Source of the DNA: JAUIBE01 sp035267185
GTDB taxonomy: Bacteria > Pseudomonadota > Gammaproteobacteria > Xanthomonadales > SZUA-36
Direction: 5' to 3'
Assembly (NCBI GenBank): GCA_035267185.1
Contig: DATFLY010000062.1
Coordinates: 1-14,397 of the forward strand
DNA: 14,397 nt
Under the pieces are notes generated by a model. That model saw nothing but the letters and a program-made list of their open reading frames with translations, was not told the origin of the DNA and searched no databases. Positions 7,959 to 14,397 of this stretch are shown here, one piece after another; position 1 is the stretch's first letter; every line of letters begins with the position of its first letter. The position numbers and the translations under genes were made by a program.

Positions 7959-7991
7959 TCGGCAGGACGCCAGAAAATCTGGCCAAGAATA

Positions 7992-8023
7992 CCGGGAGCG
8001 ATTGAATCGCTCCCGGTTTTTTT
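7992..8023 (+). terminator. intrinsic terminator after the S9 peptidase gene
   Basis: An 11-bp perfect GC-rich stem (arms CCGGGAGCGAT at 7992-8002 and ATCGCTCCCGG at 8006-8016, loop TGA) is followed directly by seven T at 8017-8023. The T run overlaps the TAA stop of the convergent gene (8022-8024). Read leftward, the stem lies just past that gene's stop but has only a poor U tract, so termination is mainly rightward. Confidence 0.93.
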
Positions 8024-9836
8024 ATGCGCACTCAAAATCCTCTTCACCAACCGGCTGGCACATATCAGGCCAGCCCTCCTGGCGCCAGAATTCAGGCAGG
8101 CGAAGACTCTCAAGATATTCTTTGGTTCGTGGCTCCGATCTGAACCTGTGACGATTTTCGACACTCCCAATTGGTGCGTACAGGTCCAGAACCGGAGATA
8201 TATACCATTCAGGCCAGCCATCGGCTGCAGACTCAACAGCCTCGATCCACAGGTCGTACCGGCCGGCAAGGTAGATATAAGTTGGGATTTCGTCCAGCAC
8301 AGCCATGACCTCGGGTTCAGGAGTGCCCCGGGCACCACTTGCCAGCCAGTCCAGAACCTTGAACGTGGTGTTCTTGCTGACTCGGATTTCGCCCATGGCC
8401 GTGACGAAATTCCGCGCCTCATCAAACCGCCCTTGTACCAGAAGGTTACCAAGTTGAGTGAGCTGAATATTGGGCAGGTCGGGATTAATCTCCAATGCAA
8501 TTTGAATGTGTTTTTCCTTCAACTCAGTCTCACCCTCCACCATCAGAAGCATGATCATCGCATTGTGAAAAACAGGAACGTAGGGATCCAGCTCGATCAT
8601 TCGCTCAGCGAAAGGCCGGGCAATGTCAGGTTGACCGGCAAATGTCAGCAGCGAAACGTAATCCTCCATGATGTCCGCTGAATCCGGATCCAACTCCAGA
8701 GCCTTGAGGTAATGCTGCTGCGCTTGTGCCCATTCAAACGAAAACAGAAGGTTATTGGCCATGGCGTGTATGGCTGAAGGAAGATTGGGGTCGAGATCCA
8801 GAGCCTGTTGCGCAGCCGCCAGACTCTTACCCATGATGTCCCCAAGGTCCTCGTACTGCTGCACACTGATGTAGTTGGGAATTACATTATAGGTGTGAGA
8901 CAAACCTGCCCAGGCAGGAGCAAACTCAGGATCGATCGCCAATGCCTTTTCAAAAAGTTCAATGGCTTCAAGCAACCCCTCGCCTCTTTGTCGATGGATT
9001 GCCCGGGCGCGCAAATAGAGATCATAGACCTCCGGGTCAACGGTTCGGATTACGGTGCCAGACTGGCCAGCAACACCCATGGAAACCTGTAATGCCTCGG
9101 CAATCCGACTGGCAATATCATCCTGAACAGCGAAAACGTTTTCCAGTTTCCGGTCATAGGTTTCAGACCAGAGATGAAAACCGTCGCTGGCCCGGATCAA
9201 TTGGGCTGTGATCCTGACTTCGTCTTCAGACCTTCGCACACTGCCCTCGAGGATGGTCTGGACGCCCAGCATTTCAGCGATTTCCCGAATATCCTGGTTT
9301 TGGTTCTTGAATGAAAACACCGAGGTTCGTGCTGCGACCTGCAACCCCCGAATACTGGCCAGTCGGTTAAGAATTTCCTCGGTAATGCCATCGGAGAAGT
9401 ATTCCTGCTCCTGGCTTGAGGACATGTTGACGAAAGGCAGGACCGCGATGGTACTGCCCATTTCTTCGCTCATTGGGGCGATCGTCGAATCGCTGCCAAG
9501 GAAACGCTCACCCACCAGGATCAGGATCGCCAATACCAGGAATCCAATAATGACCCGGTCCATCTTTCGGCCAGTTCCGGTCGCTATCGATTCTGTTCTG
9601 TCAACCTCAGAATCACGTTTAATCCCCTCGGGCGTCAATTCAAACACCCACGCTACAACCAGAACCACGGGCAGGCCCACAATCGCAACCAGAATGCATG
9701 CCTGTACAATCCAGTTTGGCGCTGCGATAGCGTCCAGCACAAAGTCCACGATCTGGAGCACCACCCACGCACCAACCACGTAGGCAACACCCACGCGGAA
9801 CACGTTCCTGCGTTTTAACTCCTCAAAAAGTGCCAA
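8022..9836 (-). CDS. membrane protein with TolB-like (FlgO-type) domain and TPR repeats
   Basis: This 604-residue protein begins MALFEELKRRNVFRVGVAYV, the usual start of a large proteobacterial family. Three hydrophobic helices lie at about 15-36, 43-66 and 94-111, with the conserved WVFELTPEGIKR between the second and third. A TolB/FlgO-like domain follows (TIAVLPFVNMSS, EYFSDGITEEILNRLA, VAARTSVFSFK, ILEGSVRR, HLWSETYDR; about 128-250), then TPR-like helical repeats from about 280 to 500 and the typical tail FWRQEGWPDMC. The role is unknown; the architecture suggests a membrane-anchored scaffold for protein contacts. The start codon is TTG, chosen because it gives the family's N-terminus. 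A purine-rich AAGAAGAA lies just upstream, partly inside a hairpin. The gene is last in a leftward run and converges on the S9 peptidase gene. Confidence 0.85.
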   Translation of the reverse strand: MALFEELKRRNVFRVGVAYVVGAWVVLQIVDFVLDAIAAPNWIVQACILVAIVGLPVVLVVAWVFELTPEGIKRDSEVDRTESIATGTGRKMDRVIIGFLVLAILILVGERFLGSDSTIAPMSEEMGSTIAVLPFVNMSSSQEQEYFSDGITEEILNRLASIRGLQVAARTSVFSFKNQNQDIREIAEMLGVQTILEGSVRRSEDEVRITAQLIRASDGFHLWSETYDRKLENVFAVQDDIASRIAEALQVSMGVAGQSGTVIRTVDPEVYDLYLRARAIHRQRGEGLLEAIELFEKALAIDPEFAPAWAGLSHTYNVIPNYISVQQYEDLGDIMGKSLAAAQQALDLDPNLPSAIHAMANNLLFSFEWAQAQQHYLKALELDPDSADIMEDYVSLLTFAGQPDIARPFAERMIELDPYVPVFHNAMIMLLMVEGETELKEKHIQIALEINPDLPNIQLTQLGNLLVQGRFDEARNFVTAMGEIRVSKNTTFKVLDWLASGARGTPEPEVMAVLDEIPTYIYLAGRYDLWIEAVESAADGWPEWYISPVLDLYAPIGSVENRHRFRSEPRTKEYLESLRLPEFWRQEGWPDMCQPVGEEDFECA

Positions 9837-9844
9837 ATGATTCT

Positions 9845-9869
9845 TCTTGTCGTTTCAATGGCGACAAGA
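9845..9869 (-). repeat. perfect inverted repeat just before the TolB/TPR gene start
   Basis: The arms TCTTGTCG (9845-9852) and CGACAAGA (9862-9869) are perfectly complementary over 8 bp with a 9-base loop. In the leftward transcript the second arm ends 8 nt before the TTG start and includes part of the AAGAAGAA ribosome site. It could be an mRNA hairpin limiting translation or a protein-binding dyad. The 154 bases between the flanking genes hold no other feature that I see. Confidence 0.6.
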
Positions 9870-9990
9870 TTACCGGAATAGCCAGTATCAAGGTGAAACT
9901 TTTAGAGAACACAGACCCCGGTTAGCTGGCTGGATTACAACCCGCGCCCAATCGTTCTTTCACCTGACCAGGAGGCGTGGGTGCTGACGA

Positions 9991-11232
9991 TCAGGGTTGT
10001 CCCACAAGTGCATCCAGCTCAAAGGCCAGGACATCCCCATTGCCGGTTCCAACGATTAGCAAACCACCGATCACCGACATGCTGAGCACAGAGCGTTGTT
10101 CCTTTTTCATCACATCCATTTGCTGAACCGTATACTCGTAGGGCGTCAGGGTGGAATCAGGATCAGGCTGGAAGTAGCTGTTATAGGGTTTTTGTGAATC
10201 ATGCAGTTTGTGAGTATTGACCACGCGGCCCTGTTCCAGATCGATCACCAGCACCTCTCCCATGAGTGTCCCGGCGATCAGGAAATCACCCGACAGTACC
10301 GGTGTGGCGAAAATTGGACCTGGTGCGGGCACAAACAGGCTTTGGTTACCGCTTGCCCTTTCAATTCCAATCACGCCCTTGCCATCACTCAGGCCAAAAA
10401 ATACGTCGGTCTCGTCAATGATCGCAGCAGACCCAATCCAGCTGGTTCCGTGTTTGTTGCTCCAGCTTTCCCTGCCGCTTTCAAGGTTGACAGCGTAAAA
10501 GTAAGTGCCCCGGCTTCCAAAAAAGGCGTGACCATCTGCGACCACCGGCGTGAGATTGAGTCCAATCCAACCGATCCAGCTTGAATAGGCCCCGTGAGGT
10601 GGCAATGCCTCGAATGTCCACTCCACGCTGCCATCAGCAAGCGCAAGCCTCCTCAGGCTGTTATTCCAGTCCGCAGCCAACACGGAATCTTCCACGCCAA
10701 CAATGTCAGTCGTGACAGGTCCGGTTGGTCGATACCAGAGGCGTTCACCGGTTTCCGGGTTGACCGCGTGCACACCATCGGAGTTGCCAAACACGATTGC
10801 TGTGTCTGTCACAAGAGGTGAAGATCGATAATATGCCCAGGGGTCGCCCTTGATGACATTGCCCCATCCCCATGTGCGCCCATCAACAAGGGCACCCAGG
10901 TCTTCTGCCGGGTAATGCCAGATTTCTTCGTGTTGTCCGTTAAGGGCAGTCAATCCGGCACTGGTATGAATATAAATCCGGCCATCACCCAGGCCGGGCG
11001 TACTCAGAATCGCCCCTTGAAGCTGCATCGTCCACGACTCTGACCCGTCCATATTCAGGCTGGTCAGCGTGTGACCACCAGCCACCAGGATCTGGTCACC
11101 AAACTTTACGGGTGTTGCGGCGACATTCCCGTCAATGTCGTATTTCCAGGCCGGATCTGTCGCCACAGCCTTCCCTGAAGTCAGAATGGTGATCAGTAAA
11201 AAAACGGTGTAGACCAATGTACGCTGGCTCAT
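9991..11232 (-). CDS. secreted PQQ-type beta-propeller repeat protein
   Basis: This 413-residue protein starts with a Sec signal peptide with likely cleavage after AVA (residue 24). The rest is a chain of short propeller blades of the PQQ-repeat/BamB type, each a hydrophobic strand followed by a Leu/Val-x-Ala-Leu-[ND] or similar turn and a Gly-x-x-x-W strand: LTALNGQHEEIWHY, VHAVNPETGERLWYRP, YFYAVNLESGRESWSNKH, LVIDLEQGRVV. No haem-binding or dehydrogenase motif is visible, so it is more likely a binding or scaffold propeller than a quinoprotein enzyme. The start ATG has a good AAGGAGA site. It lies 76 nt downstream of the CadC-like regulator gene on the same strand, so the two may be cotranscribed and the propeller could act as the regulator's periplasmic partner (inference). 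Confidence 0.82.
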   Translation of the reverse strand: MSQRTLVYTVFLLITILTSGKAVATDPAWKYDIDGNVAATPVKFGDQILVAGGHTLTSLNMDGSESWTMQLQGAILSTPGLGDGRIYIHTSAGLTALNGQHEEIWHYPAEDLGALVDGRTWGWGNVIKGDPWAYYRSSPLVTDTAIVFGNSDGVHAVNPETGERLWYRPTGPVTTDIVGVEDSVLAADWNNSLRRLALADGSVEWTFEALPPHGAYSSWIGWIGLNLTPVVADGHAFFGSRGTYFYAVNLESGRESWSNKHGTSWIGSAAIIDETDVFFGLSDGKGVIGIERASGNQSLFVPAPGPIFATPVLSGDFLIAGTLMGEVLVIDLEQGRVVNTHKLHDSQKPYNSYFQPDPDSTLTPYEYTVQQMDVMKKEQRSVLSMSVIGGLLIVGTGNGDVLAFELDALVGQP

Positions 11233-11241
11233 CGGTATGCT

Positions 11242-11248
11242 TCTCCTT
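11242..11248 (-). promoter_or_regulatory. ribosome binding site of the propeller gene
   Basis: Read on the minus strand this is AAGGAGA, 9 bases before the ATG at 11232. It supports that start and independent translation. Confidence 0.7.
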
Positions 11249-11307
11249 ATGCACAGTGAATCGACAGATCATGAGCCGATTAGCACCAGTGCGTCTTTAA
11301 GAAGAAC

Positions 11308-11323
11308 CTTAAGAATTCTTAAG
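11308..11323. repeat. 16-bp perfect palindrome over the regulator's stop codon
   Basis: CTTAAGAATTCTTAAG reads the same on both strands and contains the last codons and TAA stop of the CadC-like gene. There is no GC-rich stem or T run, so it is not a normal terminator. It may be chance or a weak hairpin between the two leftward genes. Confidence 0.5.
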
Positions 11324-12766
11324 TGGCGGCAGACCGATGGTTTTAACCAGTGAATCGAAGCGTGGATCGCCGCGAAGAGGGTCATACTTTGGATCCACGT
11401 TAATCCATAGCAATTCGTACTGGCGTGCTTCCAATGCGTCCTCAAGCCAACCCATGGCAGCATCGAGGTCACCAGATTGAATGGCATACCGGGCATGGGC
11501 CAGCGGCGGCTGGTACTGACCTATGTTGCGGGTCTCCTTCCGATCAACCAACAGCCAGTGATAGACACCTCCCAGGCCCATTTGCTGATAAACCTGGTCA
11601 GCCTCGTCGAGATCTGCCTGGTCATACCCGGCCAATTCTAGTGTCTTGAGCAGGTGATGGAACGATTCATCATGATCACCACTGTTTTCCAGGACCGACT
11701 GGGCGGACACATGATAATTCAGGGTGCCGGGACGAATTTCCACCAGCCTTTCCAACTCGAGCCTGGCCTGATCGTAATTGCGCTGCATGTTGTAAATCCA
11801 TGCTGCCATTTCGCGAGCATAGTGACGCGGATCAATCTCACGGGCTTTTTCCAGGCTGGCGGTGGCCGCATCAAAATCTCCCAGCGCCAGTTGCAGGTAG
11901 CTGAAAAAAAGATGAAAATCCGCCTGCTCCGGTTCCAGTTCGATGGCTTTTTGAATGTGTTGATACGCGGCTTCCCAGTTCCAGGCCACGAGAAATTCAA
12001 GCCGGGCAAGGCGAAAGTGAATCCGTGGATCCTTCGGTGAAACTTCGAGGGCCTGCTCCAGCCAGGCATTGATTTCTTGACGTGCCTGGTAAAGATAACG
12101 AGGTTGGCCCTGCAAAATCTGCGATTGGGCATCCACCATCCCGATCAAAACCTCGACCGAGTCATTTCCGGTCGCATACGCATCCTCGTATAGCGCCAGC
12201 GCTTCCGGCCAGTCACTGGAATCTTCAGACTGCAAAAGATTTGCGGCTTCCGCCAGCGGGTCAGGTCTGAGCAGAAAAGCGGATGACAGGGCAAAAGCGA
12301 TCAGAACTATTGTAAAAAAAACAGTCCTTCGGCCATGAGTGCTCGTATTTTCAGCAGGAGCGTCGCCGTAAACGTATCCCTGTGCCACCAGTCTCGATTT
12401 TGAACGCAAAGGTGTTACCCATTGATAACCCTGCCCGGCGACAGTCTTGATGAATTTGGGCGACCTCACAGAATCTCCGAGAGATTTCCGCAAATGACTG
12501 ATGGCGACCGCTAGCACATCATCACCTGTCGCAGCGGCCGGCCAGCCAAATTCCAGCAGTTCATCCTTTGAAACAATGCGTGGTGATTCCGCGAGCAACT
12601 TGACCAGAACAAGTGATTGCTTGAGTTCCAGATGTAAAGGCTTGTGATCGACAATTAACGTGTTTGCGTTGAAATCGAACACCACATTGCCAAACCTGAT
12701 CGTGCTGGAAGATCTGTTAGTGAATAGTGTTTTTTTCATGAGCGACTCAAACATCCCCATCATCAT
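11309..12766 (-). CDS. CadC/ToxR-like transmembrane transcriptional regulator with TPR repeats
   Basis: This 485-residue protein has an OmpR/PhoB-type winged-helix DNA-binding domain at about 24-118 (IRFGNVVFDFNANTL; LELKQSLVLVKLLAESP; VSKDELLEFGWP; the signature DDVLAVAISHLRKSLGD; and the recognition-wing end FIKTVAGQGYQWV). A single membrane helix follows at about 148-167. The rest faces the periplasm and holds TPR-like repeats (PRIHFRLARLEFLVAWNWEA, AIELEPEQADFHLFFSY, AREIDPRHYAREMAAW), closing with INVDPKYDPLRGDPRF, a common tail of such proteins. It has no receiver domain, so it is a one-component membrane sensor-regulator. I used the first ATG at 12766, which has an AGGGG five bases before it; ATGs at 12763, 12760 and 12754 are also possible. 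It is transcribed divergently from the sugar dehydrogenase gene across a 244-bp region carrying repeats it could bind. Signal and targets are unknown. Confidence 0.88.
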   Translation of the reverse strand: MMMGMFESLMKKTLFTNRSSSTIRFGNVVFDFNANTLIVDHKPLHLELKQSLVLVKLLAESPRIVSKDELLEFGWPAAATGDDVLAVAISHLRKSLGDSVRSPKFIKTVAGQGYQWVTPLRSKSRLVAQGYVYGDAPAENTSTHGRRTVFFTIVLIAFALSSAFLLRPDPLAEAANLLQSEDSSDWPEALALYEDAYATGNDSVEVLIGMVDAQSQILQGQPRYLYQARQEINAWLEQALEVSPKDPRIHFRLARLEFLVAWNWEAAYQHIQKAIELEPEQADFHLFFSYLQLALGDFDAATASLEKAREIDPRHYAREMAAWIYNMQRNYDQARLELERLVEIRPGTLNYHVSAQSVLENSGDHDESFHHLLKTLELAGYDQADLDEADQVYQQMGLGGVYHWLLVDRKETRNIGQYQPPLAHARYAIQSGDLDAAMGWLEDALEARQYELLWINVDPKYDPLRGDPRFDSLVKTIGLPPLKNS

Positions 12767-12804
12767 ATCGACCCCTGACGCGCTGTCACCCCCTGAGACG
12801 ATGA

Positions 12805-12828
12805 AACCTGACCGGAACCCGGCAGGTT
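12805..12828. repeat. GC-rich dyad in the divergent control region
   Basis: The outer arms AACCTG (12805-12810) and CAGGTT (12823-12828) enclose the inner arms CCGG (12812-12815) and CCGG (12819-12822), giving a 10-bp stem with one bulged A (12811) and a 3-base loop. It lies 38 bases upstream of the regulator's start, so it could be a hairpin in that mRNA's leader or an operator. Confidence 0.6.
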
Positions 12829-12880
12829 GAGATCAAACTTCCTTTAACGAGATCAGACCAGCTCAGGAGACTGAACTTCC
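12829..12880. promoter_or_regulatory. three imperfect direct repeats, candidate operator array
   Basis: GAGATCAAACTTCC (12829-12842), GAGATCAGAC (12849-12858) and GAGACTGAACTTCC (12867-12880) lie on one face at intervals of 20 and 18 bp, close to two helical turns. The first two agree at 9 of 10 bases, and the first and third at 11 of 14. OmpR-type winged-helix proteins usually bind tandem direct repeats, and one is encoded alongside, so this is a plausible site for it. That is inference from position and shape only. Confidence 0.45.
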
Positions 12881-12915
12881 GGATTCCAACCGGGTCCGTG
12901 GATTACCAGGGGATT

Positions 12916-12946
12916 CTGACACCCGGGTATCAAAACCAAGTAAAAT
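12916..12946 (+). promoter_or_regulatory. possible sigma-70 promoter of the sugar dehydrogenase gene
   Basis: CTGACA (12916-12921) and TAAAAT (12941-12946) are separated by 19 bp, longer than the ideal 17. Transcription would start near 12953, just before a hairpin at 12955-12972, leaving a leader of about 58 nt. Confidence 0.3.
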
Positions 12947-12954
12947 CAGCCCGC

Positions 12955-12972
12955 TCCTTCGTTTTCGAAGGA
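12955..12972 (+). repeat. hairpin upstream of the sugar dehydrogenase gene
   Basis: The perfect 7-bp arms TCCTTCG and CGAAGGA flank a TTTT loop. No T run follows, so it is not a terminator. It may stabilise the 5' end of the mRNA or be a protein site. Confidence 0.55.
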
Positions 12973-13010
12973 CACGCCGGACAAAATTCGTAAATTAGCA
13001 GGGATACGCT

Positions 13011-14294
13011 TTGAAACACTCTCCTCATTTTTATCTGTCAATGATTTTAGGATCATTGTTCGTTTCTCTCACTGCACAGGCCGAAGTCAGCGGATCGCTG
13101 GACCTTAGCCTGGTGGAGATCGCCAGTGGTTTTGATAAGCCGGTTGAGCTGGGTTATGCCAACGAGAATGACCCACGTCTGTTTGTGGTTGAGAAAGACG
13201 GCGTCATTCAAATAATGGACACGGACGGAAACGTTAATGGAACGCCATTTCTCGATATCAATGTACGGGTAGACAGCAGCGCAAACGAAGAAGGCCTGCT
13301 TGGTCTGGCTTTTCACCCTGATTATGAAAACAACGGCAGGTTCTACGTTCAGTACACCCACACACCCCCACCTCCAAATGATGATCGTGTCACGCGAATT
13401 TCGGAGTTCACGGTCAGTGGCAATCCGGATATCGCGGACGATTCCTCTGAAAATATCCTGCTCACCATCGAGCAGCCGTTTTCGAATCACAACTCGGGAG
13501 GCCTGCATTTCAGTCCGAACGACGGGTTTTTGTACATACCCATGGGCGATGGTGGCAGCGGTGGCGACCCAGGTGATCGCTCACAGACCCGGACCACGCT
13601 GCTTGGAAAGGTCGTTCGCATTGATGTGGATCAAGCTTCGGGAACTGCGCCCGATTGTGTCGGCGATGGCAGCGGACAATACACGATCCCCAACAGCAAT
13701 CCATTTATTGACGGTGCCGGCGATGATTGCGACGAAATCTGGGGCATCGGACTGCGAAACCCTTTCCGATCAGGCTTTGATCGGGTCACCGGTGACTTTT
13801 TCATCGGCGATGTGGGTCAGGGCCCGAGTCCACCCAACCAGGAAGAAATCAACTTTCAGGCCGCAGACAGCAGTGGAGGTGAGAACTATGGCTGGCGATG
13901 TTACGAAGGCAACAACCCATTCAATACCACCGGTTGCGGCCCGATCGGTGACTACACCTTCCCAATTCTGGTGGTAGATGGCGGGGCCGGCAGCGATTGC
14001 TCCATCATTGGCGGCCGCGTCTATCGAGGAACCACTTACCCCCTGATGATCGGGCGATATTTCGCCAGCGATTACTGCTCAGGTGATATCAATGTGCTGA
14101 CGTCTGATGGCATGGGTGGCTGGGATTCGGAAAACTATCCGGATCTGGCACCTTTTGGCACGGCGTCGATCGCCGATGGCGCTGACGGCCAGATTTATGC
14201 CGTCAACGAGGACAACGGGCGTGTTTACCGCCTCGAAGAAGCAACCACAGGCACGACACTGGAGTTTGGATCAGGTTTCGAGGACAGCAAGTAA
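13011..14294 (+). CDS. secreted PQQ-dependent sugar dehydrogenase-like protein (glucose/sorbosone dehydrogenase family)
   Basis: This 427-residue protein has a Sec signal peptide with likely cleavage after AQA (residue 24) and a six-bladed propeller of the glucose/sorbosone dehydrogenase (HHIP-like) family. Family hallmarks: ASGFDKPVELGYA, RLFVVEKDGVIQI, EEGLLGLAFHPDY, then His160 in NHNSGGLHFSPNDGFLY aligned with the catalytic His of soluble glucose dehydrogenase, GDGGSGGDPGDRSQ, LLGKVVRIDVD, IWGIGLRNPFR, and IGDVGQ before EEINF. The expected reaction is PQQ-dependent oxidation of a sugar or aldose outside the cytoplasm; the substrate is unknown. An inserted Cys-containing loop (APDC, DDCDEIW, WRCYEGN, TGCGP, DCSIIGG, DYCSG) suggests disulfides. 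The protein ends in a short tail after the propeller, LEFGSGFEDSK. The start is TTG, with GCAGGG upstream; the next in-frame ATG would remove the basic start of the signal peptide. Confidence 0.87.
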   Translation: MKHSPHFYLSMILGSLFVSLTAQAEVSGSLDLSLVEIASGFDKPVELGYANENDPRLFVVEKDGVIQIMDTDGNVNGTPFLDINVRVDSSANEEGLLGLAFHPDYENNGRFYVQYTHTPPPPNDDRVTRISEFTVSGNPDIADDSSENILLTIEQPFSNHNSGGLHFSPNDGFLYIPMGDGGSGGDPGDRSQTRTTLLGKVVRIDVDQASGTAPDCVGDGSGQYTIPNSNPFIDGAGDDCDEIWGIGLRNPFRSGFDRVTGDFFIGDVGQGPSPPNQEEINFQAADSSGGENYGWRCYEGNNPFNTTGCGPIGDYTFPILVVDGGAGSDCSIIGGRVYRGTTYPLMIGRYFASDYCSGDINVLTSDGMGGWDSENYPDLAPFGTASIADGADGQIYAVNEDNGRVYRLEEATTGTTLEFGSGFEDSK

Positions 14295-14397
14295 GCCATT
14301 TTCAGCGGTTTGTCCGAACCACGTCTTCCAGGTATGGCGTGACGTAATCGAATCTCTCGCGCTTCGGTCTAATGACCAGTCAACCATTGCTTCATGC

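Noticed and set aside
9208..9783. 191-residue rightward open frame opposite the TolB/TPR gene
   Set aside because: Its composition is Ser/Thr/Ile/Arg-rich, as expected for the complement of a coding strand, and no family is recognisable.
14302..14379. Possible C-terminal end of a leftward gene (reads ERFDYVTPYLEDVVRTNR then stop)
   Set aside because: The tail looks protein-like and would converge on the dehydrogenase gene, but a TGA lies in frame at 14380-14382, so it holds only about 25 codons. Without sequence to the right I cannot support a gene.
1..14397. CRISPR, defence, phage, transposon or RNA genes
   Set aside because: I found no repeat-spacer pattern, transposase, integrase, tRNA-like cloverleaf or rRNA segment on either strand.

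Overview
The window reads as chromosomal DNA of a Gram-negative bacterium. Several proteins carry Sec or lipoprotein signal peptides, there is a CadC/ToxR-like transmembrane regulator, and the TolB-like/TPR membrane proteins and the short Phe-x-x-Gly-Phe-Glu tail on a secreted sugar dehydrogenase are types I associate with marine or soil Gammaproteobacteria near Xanthomonadales/Wenzhouxiangellaceae/Woeseiaceae. That placement is from memory of protein families, not from a search. Coding density is high. I see no rRNA, tRNA, CRISPR array, insertion sequence or phage gene, and no gene-free stretch over 300 bases.

Region 1 (1-3555), amino-acid catabolism. A partial leftward gene for a trans-3-hydroxy-L-proline dehydratase starts 23 bp from a rightward operon of three tightly packed genes: a Delta1-pyrroline-2-carboxylate reductase of the ornithine cyclodeaminase/mu-crystallin family, a KamA-type radical SAM aminomutase, and a CtlX-like pentein hydrolase of the citrulline ureidase type. 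The first two enzymes form a complete two-step route from 3-hydroxyproline to proline. The other two are not part of the textbook route, and their pairing with it is the most interesting metabolic lead here.

Region 2 (3746-8023), envelope proteins, all rightward: an uncharacterised lipoprotein, a multi-spanning ICMT/DUF1295-like membrane protein, and a lipoprotein-anchored S9 serine peptidase with an intact Ser/Asp/His triad, closed by a strong intrinsic terminator.

Region 3 (8022-12766), leftward: a CadC-like transmembrane transcription factor with TPR repeats outside the membrane, then a secreted PQQ-type beta-propeller protein, then a three-helix membrane protein with TolB-like and TPR domains. 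They look like a sensing set (inference).

Region 4 (12767-14294): a 244-bp divergent control region with two dyad hairpins and three phased imperfect direct repeats, followed by a secreted glucose/sorbosone-type dehydrogenase transcribed away from the regulator. The layout suggests that the regulator controls itself and/or this dehydrogenase. Four of the ten genes seem to begin with GTG or TTG.
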